NCBI RefSeq assembly: GCF_014203665.1
Contig: NZ_JACHJN010000003.1
Span: 744,001 to 808,000, forward strand
Reading direction: 5' to 3'
DNA from: Saccharothrix tamanrassetensis
GTDB taxonomy: Bacteria; Actinomycetota; Actinomycetes; Mycobacteriales; Pseudonocardiaceae
DNA: 64,000 bases
A program made the translations under genes and the position numbers. The notes under the pieces are model-generated. The model searched no databases and had not been told where the DNA came from. It was given only the letters and a program-made list of their open reading frames with translations. Of the stretch, positions 1-8,465 are shown piece by piece. Position 1 is the first letter of the stretch. The number at the start of each line of letters is the position of its first letter.

Positions 1-741
1 GTCGCCGCGGCAGATCGGCCGGCGGCTGCGCCTGGACCACCCGGACGACCCGGAGATGCGCGTGTCGCACGAGACGATCTACCAGAGCCTCTACCTCCAG
101 GCCCGCGGCGAGCTGCGCACCCAACTCAAGCTCGCGCTGCGCCAGGGCCGTGTCCAGCGGATGGACCGCACCCGGCCGGCCGCCGCCCGCCAGTACATCA
201 AGGACATGGTCCACATCAGCGACCGGCCGAAAGCCGCCGACGACCGCGCAGTTCCGGGCTTCTGGGAAGGCGACCTGATCATCGGACGCGGCAACGCCTC
301 CCAGATCGCCACCCTGGTCGAACGCACCACCCGCTTCGTCATGCTCGTCCGCATCCCGCACGACCGCAACGCCCAACGCGTCGCCACACTCCTCGCCCGC
401 AAGATGGAGACCCTCCCGGAATTCCTGCGCAAGAGCGTCACCTGGGACCAGGGCCGCGAAATGGCCCGACATGCCTACTTCACCATCCGCACCGGCATCC
501 CGGTCTACTTCTGCGACCCCCACAGCCCCTGGCAACGCGGCAGCAACGAAAACACCAACGGCCTGCTCCGCCAGTACTTCCCCAAAGGCACCGACCTCTC
601 CATCCACACCCAAGCCGACCTCGACAAAGTCGCCGCCGAATTGAACGGACGCCCCCGCCAGACCCTCGACTGGCGCAAGCCGATCGAGGTCTACAACGAC
701 CTGGTCAACGCCCACACGTCGCCATGACCACTTGACCCCAC
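1..741 (+). mobile_element. IS30-like insertion sequence, right part
   Basis: Contains the truncated transposase and a short non-coding tail. The right boundary is an inference from the GACCACTTGACCCCA motif at 726-740, which resembles the termini of actinobacterial IS30 elements; the left terminal repeat and target duplication are not in the window. Confidence 0.5.
2..727 (+). CDS. IS30-family transposase, 5'-truncated by window edge
   Basis: The reading frame is open from the first bases of the window, so the gene begins upstream; 241 residues of its C-terminal part are visible. IS30-type DDE transposases cut and join element ends. The DDE residues are recognisable: D in WEGDLIIG, D in VTWDQGRE, and E in GSNENTNGLLRQYFP, the usual IS30 signature before a KGTDLS-type segment. 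The N-terminal helix-turn-helix is represented by the SPRQIGRRL/VSHETIYQSLY region. The catalytic core shows no frameshift, so the copy could be active. The right end of the element probably lies just past the stop, at the TGACCCCA motif near 733-740, but the left end is outside the window, so terminal repeats cannot be compared. Confidence 0.9.
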   Translation, partial: SPRQIGRRLRLDHPDDPEMRVSHETIYQSLYLQARGELRTQLKLALRQGRVQRMDRTRPAAARQYIKDMVHISDRPKAADDRAVPGFWEGDLIIGRGNASQIATLVERTTRFVMLVRIPHDRNAQRVATLLARKMETLPEFLRKSVTWDQGREMARHAYFTIRTGIPVYFCDPHSPWQRGSNENTNGLLRQYFPKGTDLSIHTQADLDKVAAELNGRPRQTLDWRKPIEVYNDLVNAHTSP

Positions 742-742
742 C

Positions 743-800
743 CATGCTTGTCTTGGGGATGCAAGCACGCTTCACCGCTTGCACCCCCAAGACAAGCATG
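743..800. repeat. Large inverted repeat (24-bp arms) behind the transposase
   Basis: The arm 743-766 is matched by the reverse complement of 777-800 with one mismatch, leaving a 10-base loop. It could end transcription from the transposase. Its core (CTTGTC..GGGG..TGCAAGC) recurs in the second hairpin at 1069-1117, so it is more likely part of a repeated element than a private terminator. Confidence 0.75.
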
Positions 801-1031
801 GTTGTCTTTTGACCAGGCCGTACGGGGATGACACACAGCACCACGCCCGCAAAGCTCGAAGAGCTTTGCCCTCATCCTTGGTGGTCTGCCCGTCCGGCGA
901 GGACGCTCTTCTTCTTTTCAGCGGGATCGGTCAGCGACTTGGATTCCGATCGCTGTTGGTTCTCAGACTAAAAACCAAAAGCGACGCTCGCCGCTTGGCA
1001 GACCTCCGGGGAGGAAAAACGGAAGGGCGGT

Positions 1032-1156
1032 CGTGTTCTCCCCGCATGGCCTGTCAAAGACGACCACCCTTGTCAGGGGAGTGCAAGCGAAAAGCGTGCT
1101 TGCACTCCCCTGACAAGCGCGGTAGCCCTGCGGGCAGGCCATACGGGGAGAACACG
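1032..1156. repeat. Nested inverted repeat, outer 22-bp and inner 20-bp arms
   Basis: The inner stem pairs 1069-1088 perfectly with 1098-1117 around a 9-base loop. The outer stem pairs 1032-1053 with 1135-1156 with one mismatch. The outer right arm recurs as a variant at 814-834. Smaller stems lie between: 849-857/861-869 (GCAAAGCTC/GAGCTTTGC) and 932-937/950-955. The interval 728-1228 has no convincing gene; open frames there do not resemble proteins. Confidence 0.75.
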
Positions 1157-1228
1157 AGGCCGGAAGTCTGTGCGGGCGCGCAGGGCAAGGGGGGAGGGCG
1201 AGGGTGTGCAAGCGCTTGGTGGTGGGGG

Positions 1229-1885
1229 TCAGCCGAGGAGGGTGTAGTTCAGTTCCTCGCAGACCCTGGCTAAAGGTAGGTCCAGGCCCGGGTGTTCGAG
1301 GGGGAGCAGGACGTCGGGGGCGGGAGGCAGGCCGGAGCCGCCGGGTGGATCCCAGAGGCAGACCGCGGGGGCGCCCGAATCCATGGAGGAGCGGTACCAG
1401 AGGCCGTCCAGTTCGGGGTAGGCGGCCCGGATGGCCCGCGCCCACTGCTGGGTCAGGTGCTTGGGGCCGGCGCTGATCTCCTGCGAAGCGCCGACGCGGG
1501 TCGGCCAGAGGCCCGCCAGGTCGAGCAGGCGCAGGGTTCGCCTGGGGCGGAGCACCACCAGGAAAGGGCTCCGGGTGCGGCGGTCCACCACCGAGGTCGC
1601 CTGGAAGACCTCGGCGATGCTGGTGCGGACGGTCAGCCCGAAGTACAGGACGCCTTGGTCCTGGGCGTGGGCGGGGGAGCCGTCGGGGGTCGGGGGTTGG
1701 GTGTCGAACCGGGCGTGCGGGAGCGGGCCGGTGTAGCGGAAGCTGTTCCAGCGTTGGGGGTGCAGGCCCTTGGCGGTGAAGATGCGGACCAGGCGGGTCG
1801 CCCGGTGCACCGCCACCACGTCCTCGGTCCGGCGCAGGTTCGCCTGCAACACGGCAGGAGCGGGCGGCTGGGGAAGCCGTGACAT
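1229..1885 (-). CDS. RES-domain toxin of a RES-Xre toxin-antitoxin pair
   Basis: 218-residue protein. RES toxins of the MbcT/ParT type are ADP-ribosyltransferase-fold enzymes that degrade NAD+ by phosphorolysis or modify targets. Visible family features are the early Arg in AVHRATRL, a second Arg in RFDTQP, and GVLYFGLTVRTSIAEVFQ, which matches the conserved Tyr...Glu segment of the RES pocket. The chosen ATG has an AGGA box at suitable spacing and lies 20 bp downstream of the antitoxin stop, giving antitoxin-then-toxin order on one transcript. NAD phosphorolysis rather than target modification is inferred from the family. Confidence 0.82.
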   Translation of the reverse strand: MSRLPQPPAPAVLQANLRRTEDVVAVHRATRLVRIFTAKGLHPQRWNSFRYTGPLPHARFDTQPPTPDGSPAHAQDQGVLYFGLTVRTSIAEVFQATSVVDRRTRSPFLVVLRPRRTLRLLDLAGLWPTRVGASQEISAGPKHLTQQWARAIRAAYPELDGLWYRSSMDSGAPAVCLWDPPGGSGLPPAPDVLLPLEHPGLDLPLARVCEELNYTLLG

Positions 1886-1905
1886 TCGGATCCTGTCGGT
1901 GAAGG

Positions 1906-2490
1906 TTAGGCCGGCGTGCCCAGTTGGGTGGCCAGGTCGGCCACGCGGCGCGGGTCGCCGCCGGCCAGCAGCCAGTCGCGTGGCGACATGCGCGTGCCTT
2001 CCACCAGCAGGTCCTGCTGCTCGGTGGTCATGAAGCCGGCCACGACCAGCGCCGGCTGGTCGGTCGGCACGGCGGCCAGCACGGTCTCCAGGCCCGGCAG
2101 CACGCCGTTGCCGGCGAACTGCCACGCGGGCAGCCGCCAGGAGCCCCGGTCCTTCCAGCCGACCAGTCGGCCCACGCCCAGCCGGTGCCGGATCCGACTG
2201 GTGTCGACGCCCAGTTGCCGAGCGGCTTCGGCGACGGTCATCGCCGAGTCGCGGAGCACCGCGTGCGCGACGACGGTCCGGGCCCGGGGCTGGTCGTCCA
2301 GCACCCGGTGCCGGCCCAGGTCCAGGCCGACCTCGGTCAGGGCGTCCTGCTGGTCGGGCGTGAAGTAGCCGGCCGGGTCGGGGTGCGGTGGGGCGAGTCG
2401 TTTGGCCGCGTCCGCGACGAGGGACAGGAACTCGTCGGGGGTGACCTGTAGGCCTGCCTTGGCCAAAACCGCCTCCAGCGCGGGACTCAT
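1906..2490 (-). CDS. Xre/MbcA-like antitoxin with DUF2384-type tail
   Basis: 194-residue protein directly upstream of the RES toxin. The middle (about 83-125) reads as an excisionase/MerR-like helix-turn-helix: MTVAEAARQLGVDTSRIRHR followed by a GWxxRGSWRLPAWQF wing. The C-terminus (MSPRDWLLAGGDPRRVADLA) resembles the DUF2384 tail that plugs the active site of RES toxins in MbcTA-type systems. The N-terminal 80 residues are helical and unassigned. Start codon ATG; a GTG two codons upstream is also possible. Autoregulation is expected for the family, but no clear palindrome was identified in the 190-bp upstream gap. Confidence 0.78.
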   Translation of the reverse strand: MSPALEAVLAKAGLQVTPDEFLSLVADAAKRLAPPHPDPAGYFTPDQQDALTEVGLDLGRHRVLDDQPRARTVVAHAVLRDSAMTVAEAARQLGVDTSRIRHRLGVGRLVGWKDRGSWRLPAWQFAGNGVLPGLETVLAAVPTDQPALVVAGFMTTEQQDLLVEGTRMSPRDWLLAGGDPRRVADLATQLGTPA

Positions 2491-2682
2491 TCGCACAGGG
2501 TATCCCGTGCGTGCGCCCTTGTGCGCATAGATGCCCCGAATGTCCCATGACTTCGACGGTGTGCGCACACTTCGCGACTGTACGTAAACAGCCGAGGTGG
2601 AGCATGGTGACCTCGGCCTCAGTCCGCCGCCGGCTACGATGCCGTGGCACCTGGTCGGGTGTGGCGACAAGGGGAGATGTGA

Positions 2683-3903
2683 GTGGCCAGGGTGACGGCA
2701 ACCGAGTCCTCGATCCGGCTGGATTCGCGTGGACGACGCGTGGTCCTCTTCTGGTCGCTCGTCATGGTCGCCAACGTCGTGTACGTCGCGCTCCGGCCGT
2801 TGGGCTGGTCTTTGGACCTGCGGGTCTACCGCAACGGCGGGGCGGCGTGGTTGCGGGACCTGCCGATCTACGTCGACGGGTTCGCCGTGCCGCTCGGTGG
2901 CCCCGACCTGCCGTTCACCTACCCGCCGATCGCCGTGCTGTTGTTCGCGCTGGTCGCGCTCGTGCCGCTGCCGGTGGCGATCGTGGGCATCGCGACGGTG
3001 AACGTGCTGGCGCTGTCCGTCATCTGCCTGGTGGCCGCCGTCCGGGTGTACGGGTGGAACCAGCGCGCGGTGGTGTGGGGGCTCGGGGTCGCCGCGGTCG
3101 TGTCGGTGTTCGACCCGATGCGGGAGACGCTGTGGTTCGGGCAGATCAACCTCGTGCTCGGTGTGCTGATCATCGTGGACTGCCTGCTGCCGCGCCGTTG
3201 GGTGCCGCGCGGGGCGCTGATCGGGCTCGCGGCGGCGATCAAGCTGACCCCCGCGGTGTTCGCGCTGTTCTGGGTGGCCCGGCGCGAGTGGCGGCCGGTG
3301 CTGACGGCCGTCGGGTCGTTCGTGGTGTTCGGCGTGGTCGGGTTCGTGGTGATGCCCGCCGACGCGCAACGGTTCTGGCTGCACGCGCTGCTGGACCCCG
3401 CCCGGGTCGGGCGGTTGACCTACGCGAGCAACCAGTCGCTGCGCGGCACGCTCGCCCGGCTCGGACTGGCCGACAGCGGTCAGCTGGTGGCCTGGGTGCT
3501 GCTCAGCCTGGTGGCCGTGGGGTTGGCGTGGTTCGTCGCCGCGCGGTTCTCGCGTGCCGGTGACGACCTGACGGCGTTCCTCGCGGTCGCGGTCGCCGGG
3601 CTGTTGATCTCTCCGGTGTCCTGGGGGCACCACTGGGTGTGGATCGCGCCGGCGCTCGTGCTGCTCGGCTCCATCCGCCGCACGGACCTCCGCCACCGGG
3701 TGGTGGTGGCGGTCGTCGTCGCGATCTTCGCGGTGGGGCCGCACTGGCTGTTCCCGCGCGACAACGACGTCGAACGCGACTGGGCGTGGTGGCAGCAGGT
3801 CGTCGGCAACGCCTACGTGTGGTTCGGACTGGCGGTCCTGGTGGGGTTGGCGTGGACCGCTCGGCGCGGTGCCGTCCCCGCCACGACCTTGTCGACCGAC
3901 TAG
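2683..3903 (+). CDS. GT87-family polyprenyl-phosphomannose mannosyltransferase
   Basis: 406-residue polytopic membrane protein with roughly ten hydrophobic segments. GT87 (DUF2029) enzymes such as PimE transfer mannose from a polyprenyl-phosphate donor on the outer face of the membrane to phosphatidylinositol mannosides or lipoglycans. The N-terminal loop LDLRVYRNGGAAWLRDLPIY matches the acidic first-loop motif of the family, and the TYPPIAVLLF and AAIKLTPAVFALFW segments are typical. GTG start is supported by GGGGAG seven bases upstream. It converges on the next gene with a 5-bp gap. The acceptor cannot be told from sequence. Confidence 0.85.
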   Translation: MARVTATESSIRLDSRGRRVVLFWSLVMVANVVYVALRPLGWSLDLRVYRNGGAAWLRDLPIYVDGFAVPLGGPDLPFTYPPIAVLLFALVALVPLPVAIVGIATVNVLALSVICLVAAVRVYGWNQRAVVWGLGVAAVVSVFDPMRETLWFGQINLVLGVLIIVDCLLPRRWVPRGALIGLAAAIKLTPAVFALFWVARREWRPVLTAVGSFVVFGVVGFVVMPADAQRFWLHALLDPARVGRLTYASNQSLRGTLARLGLADSGQLVAWVLLSLVAVGLAWFVAARFSRAGDDLTAFLAVAVAGLLISPVSWGHHWVWIAPALVLLGSIRRTDLRHRVVVAVVVAIFAVGPHWLFPRDNDVERDWAWWQQVVGNAYVWFGLAVLVGLAWTARRGAVPATTLSTD

Positions 3904-3908
3904 GCGGT

Positions 3909-4736
3909 TCAGGAAGCGGTGATCAGGGCGACCGCGCGGTCCTTGGTGGCGTCGTCCACGTCCGCCACCCGGAAGTCGCGGTCCACGATGTGCCGGACCA
4001 GCGCCGCCTCCGGCGGCAGGCCGTGCTTGCGCAGGTAGTGCGGCACCGCCCCGGCCCAGATCCAGGTGCCGTCGGTGCGGAAGTTCAGCGGCACGTCCTG
4101 CTCGCCCGGCGCGAACTCGTCCACGTCCAGGTCCCGCGCGGCCAACACCACCGGCGCCGCTTCCAGGTAGGCCAGCAGCGCCTCCCGCAACTGCGGGTCG
4201 ACGGTCTGCCGGTTCACCACCGGCCGCCCCGCCTCGTCCCGCCCGTCGTACACGTGCGCGGTGCGCAGCTCGCCCGGCGGCACCACCTCGACCCGCGGCG
4301 GCAGGCCGACGCGTTGCCGCAGCCAGTCCGGGATGCGGTCGTCGGCACGGGGGAACGTGCGCAGCTCGTCCTGGAAGCCGATCACCGGCGGCGCGTTGCG
4401 CCAGCGCGGCTCGTCCTCGGCGTTGAAGTCGACGGCGAACTGGCTGGGGGCCTCGATCTCGTAGACCGCGCTGAGCCACGTGCCCCGGTCCGCCGCGTAC
4501 ATTCCGGTCCGCAGCTGCCCGAACAGCTGCACGACGTCCATCGGCGGGCGCACCGGCCGCCACTGCCCGTCCGCCGCGGCGAACGCCAGGTCCACCTCGA
4601 TGTGCCGGCCCGCCGCCCGGTACTCGGCCCGGACCTTCGCCCACCCCGGCGGGAGCGCCGGCAGCATGGCCCGCCCGATCAGCCGGACGAGCTGCTGCTG
4701 CTCCTGCTCGGACAGCGGTGTGGCTGGCTGGCTCAT
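3909..4736 (-). CDS. Stand-alone homologue of the N-terminal half of the TNT-domain protein
   Basis: 275-residue soluble protein with no signal peptide. It is homologous over its length to roughly residues 130-420 of the TNT-domain protein encoded at 19161-21530: LAYLEAAPVVLAARDL aligns with LYLENAPLVLSSRGL, and FRTDGTWIWAGAVPHYL aligns with YHTDGRFVWSSAAAYYL. It lacks the TNT catalytic region. The N-terminal part (QLVRLIGRAMLPALPPGWAKV) recalls YezG/DUF600-type immunity proteins, which is a weak resemblance from memory. It could be an immunity or regulatory protein, or a degraded former toxin partner. The gene sits alone, convergent with the GT87 gene, so context gives no further help. Confidence 0.6.
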   Translation of the reverse strand: MSQPATPLSEQEQQQLVRLIGRAMLPALPPGWAKVRAEYRAAGRHIEVDLAFAAADGQWRPVRPPMDVVQLFGQLRTGMYAADRGTWLSAVYEIEAPSQFAVDFNAEDEPRWRNAPPVIGFQDELRTFPRADDRIPDWLRQRVGLPPRVEVVPPGELRTAHVYDGRDEAGRPVVNRQTVDPQLREALLAYLEAAPVVLAARDLDVDEFAPGEQDVPLNFRTDGTWIWAGAVPHYLRKHGLPPEAALVRHIVDRDFRVADVDDATKDRAVALITAS

Positions 4737-4866
4737 GCGTCGAACACCCCTTCGGCTCCCCCCAACATGGCGTGGCTGATCTTAACGGCCACACCACGAA
4801 CCCGTGGTTGGTTGGACGACTGCCCGGTGATGTCGCCGCCGGTCGGTCGGGCCGGGTTTCGTCGGT

Positions 4867-5064
4867 CTACGTCGGCGTCGGGGTGTCGCCGATCACGGCA
4901 GGAAAGACTGCCCACCGAAGTCGTCGTCCGGCGGACGGACGGCGGGTGGGCGGCGGTGGCCGGTGGTCGTCCTCGATGCCCAAGCGGAAGTCACGGCCGG
5001 CCGGCGGCGGGGTGTCCTCCCGGGACGGCGCCGGGAAGTTCTTCTTGGCCTCGTCGAACAGCAC
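4867..5064 (-). CDS. Possible small ORF of unknown function
   Basis: A 65-codon frame from a GTG. Its first 45 codons have the third-position GC bias of real genes here (LFDEAKKNFPAPSRED...FRLGIEDD), while the last 15 do not. There is no obvious ribosome binding site and no recognised domain. It may be the fossil of a longer gene. Outside it, the interval 4737-5116 shows nothing convincing. Confidence 0.25.
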   Translation of the reverse strand: MLFDEAKKNFPAPSREDTPPPAGRDFRLGIEDDHRPPPPTRRPSAGRRLRWAVFPAVIGDTPTPT

Positions 5065-5116
5065 GTCGGCCGTTTCGTCCCGGGTGCCGCCGTGCCCGAG
5101 GGCCGGCGGTGAACGG

Positions 5117-5170
5117 CCCGGTTCCGGCCTGCTCGCGAGTGTGTCGAGCGGAGCGACGACCGGAACCGGG
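5117..5170 (-). terminator. Hairpin terminator of the FKBP gene
   Basis: CCCGGTTCCGG at 5117-5127 pairs perfectly with 5160-5170 around a 32-base loop. It begins 12 bp beyond the stop of the FKBP gene. There is no T-run, as is usual in actinomycete hairpins. Confidence 0.55.
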
Positions 5171-5182
5171 CACGGGGTGGGC

Positions 5183-5551
5183 TCAGTTCACGCCCAGCAG
5201 GTCCACCACGAAGACCAGCGTCTCGCCGGGCTTGATCACGCCGCCCGCGCCCCGGTCGCCGTAGCCCAGGTGCGGCGGGATGACCAGCTTGCGCCGGCCG
5301 CCGACCTTCATGCCCGCGACGCCGCGGTCCCAGCCCGCGATGACCCGACCGCCGCCGAGCGGGAAGCTGAACGCCTCGCCGCGGTCCCAGGAGGCGTCGA
5401 ACTGCTCGCCGGTGGAGTGCGAGACGCCGACGTAGTGCACGTGCACCAGTTGGCCGGGTGCGGCCTCCGGGCCGTCGCCGACGGTGATGTCCTCGACCAG
5501 CAGGTCCGCAGGCGCCGGACCGTCGTGCGGTTCGACCACGGGCTTGGTCAT
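5183..5551 (-). CDS. FKBP-type peptidyl-prolyl cis-trans isomerase
   Basis: 122-residue single-domain FKBP, which catalyses cis-trans isomerisation of Xaa-Pro bonds. The FK506-binding fold signature is complete: VHVHYVGVSHSTGEQFDASW (Tyr and Asp of the pocket), FPLGGGRVIAGWDRGVAGMK (Val-Ile-x-Gly-Trp), IPPHLGYGDRGAGGVIKPGE and LVFVVDLLGV. There is no signal peptide, so it is cytoplasmic. ATG start is backed by AGGAG eight bases upstream. It is monocistronic with its own hairpin terminator. Confidence 0.95.
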   Translation of the reverse strand: MTKPVVEPHDGPAPADLLVEDITVGDGPEAAPGQLVHVHYVGVSHSTGEQFDASWDRGEAFSFPLGGGRVIAGWDRGVAGMKVGGRRKLVIPPHLGYGDRGAGGVIKPGETLVFVVDLLGVN

Positions 5552-5688
5552 GAGCGATCTCCTAGTGATTTCGGAATCAGTCCGTCGGCGAGTCAATCAC
5601 GTCCGCCGGGCAGCGACCGATCGGCCTACCGGGGCGGCGATCCGAACCCCCGCGCAACGCATCCCGCCCCCCGGTCCGTCCTGGGGAC

Positions 5689-7608
5689 ATGACGCGATGG
5701 AGCTGGGGTAGGCGGGCGGCGCTGCTCGGTGGGGCCGCCCTGGTGGCGGTGGTGGGCGCGGCCTCCGCGGCGCCGACGGTGTTCGACGTGCGCGAACAGC
5801 CCCCGGTGCGGAACGTGCCGGTGGAGCTGGTGGCCTACGACACGTGTGACGCCGCGCTGGCCGAGATGCGGGCGGCGGTGGCCCCGCACGTCGGCGTGTA
5901 CGGGCTCGGCGACCAGGGCTACCTGACGGTGGAGAACGGCCGGGCCACGGCGGGCACCCCGAAGGCCGCCCCGTCCGCCGACCGCGCCGCGCCGGAGCAC
6001 TCCGGGACCAACGTGCACGAGGCCGGGGTCGACGAGCCGGACCTGGTCAAGACCGACGGCCGGCGGGTCGTCACGGTCGCCGACGGCAAGCTGCGGGTGG
6101 TGGACGTGGCGTCGCGCGAGCTCACCGGCACGCTCGACCTGCCCGCCGGGTTCGCCTCCCAGCTCCTCCTGCACGGGGACCGCGCACTGGTCATCGCCGG
6201 GTCGAGCATGATGCTGGAACGCGGTCTCGTACCCGGTGACTTCGCACCCGAGGGGGCCACGCTGACCCTGGTCGACCTCAAGGGCGCGCCGAAGGTCGTC
6301 GGTTCGCTCAAGGTCGACGGCCGGTACCTCGACGCGCGGCAGATCGGCGACGTGGTGCGCGTGGTCGTCCACTCCGGGCCCCGGCTGCCGTGGGTGTACC
6401 CGGCGGACGGCGTGTCCGAGGCCGAGGCCCTGATCCGCAACCGCGAGGTCGTCGCCACCGCGCCCATCGAGTCGTGGCTGCCGCACTACGAGCTGACCGG
6501 CGAGGACGGGTCGCGCACGGCCGGCTCGCTGGTGGCGTGCGACCGGGTCAGCCACCCGCGGCAGCACTCGGCGACGTCCATGCTGTCCGTGCTGACCTTC
6601 GACTTCCCCGGCGAGCTGGGCACGGGTGACGCGGTGTCGATCGTCGCGGACGGCGACACCGTCTACGGCACGGAGAACTCCCTCTACATCGCCGACGACC
6701 ACCACCTGGTGCCGAACGTGCGCCGGATGCCGGCGCCGCCGACCACCACGGCGATCCACCAGTTCGACATCTCCCAGGCGGGTCCGCCCAGGCACGTGGC
6801 GTCCGGCCAGGTGACCGGGTCGCCGCTGAACCAGTACGCGCTGTCCGAGCACCGGGGCCACCTGCGGGTCGCGACCACCGCGTTCGACGCGCCGGGCGTC
6901 CCCGAGCAGCCGCCCGCGTCGCAGAGCGCGGTCACCGTGCTCAAGCGGGACGGCGCGAAGCTGGTGGAGGTCGGCAAGGTCGACGGGCTGGGCGTCGGCG
7001 AGCGGATCTACAGCGTGCGGTTCGTCGGGCCGGTGGGGTACGTGGTGACGTTCCGGCAGACCGATCCGCTGTACACCCTGGACCTGTCCGACCCGGCGAA
7101 GCCGCGCAAGGTCGGCGAGCTGAAGATCAACGGGTACTCGGCGTACCTGCACCCGGCGGGTGACGGGAAGCTGATCGGCGTCGGCCAGGAGGCCACCGAC
7201 CAGGGGCGCACGCAGGGCACCCAGGTGTCGCTGTTCGACGTGGCGAACGCGGCGGCGCCGACCCGGATCGCCGACCACCACGTGCCCGGTGCGAGCTCGG
7301 AGGTCGAGTACGACGCGCACGCGTTCCTGTACTGGCCCGCCCGCGACCTGCTGGTGGTGCCGGTGATGACGTACCCGACGGCGGAGAAGCCGACCTCGCC
7401 GCCGTCCGGTGGGGTACTGGTGCTCCGCTTGCGGGACAACACCTTCACGTCGCTCGGGACGGTGCGGCACACGTCCGCGCCGGACCACGACCCCGGTGTG
7501 CGGCGGGCGTTGGTCGTGGGCGAGGACCTGTGGACGGTGTCGGCGGCGGGCGCGCAGGTGACCCGGATCGACGGGCTGGCGCAGCAGGCGTGGGTGCCGT
7601 TCAGCTGA
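5689..7608 (+). CDS. Secreted beta-propeller domain protein
   Basis: 639 residues with an N-terminal Arg-rich hydrophobic signal (WGRRAALLGGAALVAVVGAAS|A). The body belongs to the secreted beta-propeller family PF09826, recognised by HSGTNVHEAGVDEPDLVKTDG and repeated blade-like units such as LTLVDLKGAPKVVGSLKV and LYTLDLSDPAKPRKVGELKI. Members are exported, probably cell-surface or extracellular; their ligands are unknown. ATG start with GGGGA just upstream. The stop overlaps the 3' end of the opposing EI24 gene by 8 bp. Confidence 0.88.
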   Translation: MTRWSWGRRAALLGGAALVAVVGAASAAPTVFDVREQPPVRNVPVELVAYDTCDAALAEMRAAVAPHVGVYGLGDQGYLTVENGRATAGTPKAAPSADRAAPEHSGTNVHEAGVDEPDLVKTDGRRVVTVADGKLRVVDVASRELTGTLDLPAGFASQLLLHGDRALVIAGSSMMLERGLVPGDFAPEGATLTLVDLKGAPKVVGSLKVDGRYLDARQIGDVVRVVVHSGPRLPWVYPADGVSEAEALIRNREVVATAPIESWLPHYELTGEDGSRTAGSLVACDRVSHPRQHSATSMLSVLTFDFPGELGTGDAVSIVADGDTVYGTENSLYIADDHHLVPNVRRMPAPPTTTAIHQFDISQAGPPRHVASGQVTGSPLNQYALSEHRGHLRVATTAFDAPGVPEQPPASQSAVTVLKRDGAKLVEVGKVDGLGVGERIYSVRFVGPVGYVVTFRQTDPLYTLDLSDPAKPRKVGELKINGYSAYLHPAGDGKLIGVGQEATDQGRTQGTQVSLFDVANAAAPTRIADHHVPGASSEVEYDAHAFLYWPARDLLVVPVMTYPTAEKPTSPPSGGVLVLRLRDNTFTSLGTVRHTSAPDHDPGVRRALVVGEDLWTVSAAGAQVTRIDGLAQQAWVPFS

Positions 7609-8362
7609 TCTCGTCGTGCAGCAGGCGGTGCGCGAGGACCGTGCCGCCTGCCATCGCCGCCGGGAAGACCACCAGCGCCGCCAACGGGACCAGGCACAGC
7701 AGGTAGGTGGGCACGGCGAAGCCGAGCGTCACGGCACGGCGCTTGCGCAGCACGCGGCGGCGGACGTCCAGCTTGAGCCCGCGCCGGGTGAACGGGATGC
7801 CGGTCAGCTCGATGCCGAGCAGCGTGGCGTTCACGCAGACCGCGATGACCGGCACGACGGTCTGCCCCACCACCGGGATGAACCCGGCCAGGAACAGCGG
7901 GATCGCGCACAGCACGGCCAGGCCCACCAGCAGCACCGCGTCCCGGATGCCCACCGCGGCCGACCGGCCCCAGCTCACCCGCTGCGCCTCGGGCACGCCG
8001 CCGAGCTGCTCGTCCTCGATGGTCTCCGCGATGTGCTCGTAGAACGGCCCGCCGATGACCAAGGTGATGGCGGAGAACAGCAGCAGCCCCACGGCCAGGT
8101 ACGCGCCGATGATCGACACCCCGGCGGCGAACCTGGTGGTGGTGCGCAGGGTCTCGTTCCAGCCGTCCGCGAACGGCGTGACCCAGGCGGCGATCTCGTC
8201 GATCCACACGCCCAGCGCGACCAGGCTGCCGATCAGCAGCACGGTCGTGACGAGCGCCGGGATCGCGCCGATCAGCAACAGCTTCGGCGACCGGAACACC
8301 AGCCCGAAACCCTTGGCCAACAACCCGACGCCGGTGGAGAAGTCGCGCAGCACCCTGATCAC
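7601..8362 (-). CDS. EI24-domain integral membrane protein
   Basis: 253 residues with about five hydrophobic stretches (LLIGAIPALVTTVLLIGSLVAL, VSIIGAYLAVGLLLFSAITLV, AVLLVGLAVLCAIPLFLAGF and others). It matches the EI24/CysZ-like family, whose characterised relative CysZ moves sulfate; actinobacterial members have no assigned substrate. The GTG start gives the usual N-terminus VIRVLRDFSTGVGLLAKGF; longer upstream readings are not family-like. Tail-to-tail overlap of 8 bp with the propeller gene. Confidence 0.85.
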   Translation of the reverse strand: MIRVLRDFSTGVGLLAKGFGLVFRSPKLLLIGAIPALVTTVLLIGSLVALGVWIDEIAAWVTPFADGWNETLRTTTRFAAGVSIIGAYLAVGLLLFSAITLVIGGPFYEHIAETIEDEQLGGVPEAQRVSWGRSAAVGIRDAVLLVGLAVLCAIPLFLAGFIPVVGQTVVPVIAVCVNATLLGIELTGIPFTRRGLKLDVRRRVLRKRRAVTLGFAVPTYLLCLVPLAALVVFPAAMAGGTVLAHRLLHDEIS

Positions 8363-8465
8363 CGGCGGAGCATAACGGGCATCCGGTTGCCGGACGGGTG
8401 ATCGTGGACAAGTCGTTCCCGCACTCGTCGTGCGGGTAGGGGTGGGAAGACCGCACGATGGGCAC

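Noticed and set aside
743..1156. CRISPR-like array
   Set aside because: The repeats are inverted pairs of unequal spacing, not direct repeats with regular spacers, and no cas gene is near.
779..1445. Open frames in the repeat region after the transposase
   Set aside because: They run through perfect inverted repeats, lack family resemblance and start signals, and one runs into the RES gene antisense.
1906..4797. A 963-codon open frame on the minus strand across the antitoxin and GT87 gene
   Set aside because: Only its last 194 codons (the antitoxin) look like protein; the rest is antisense to the GT87 gene, with His/Arg/Pro-rich composition typical of high-GC shadow frames.
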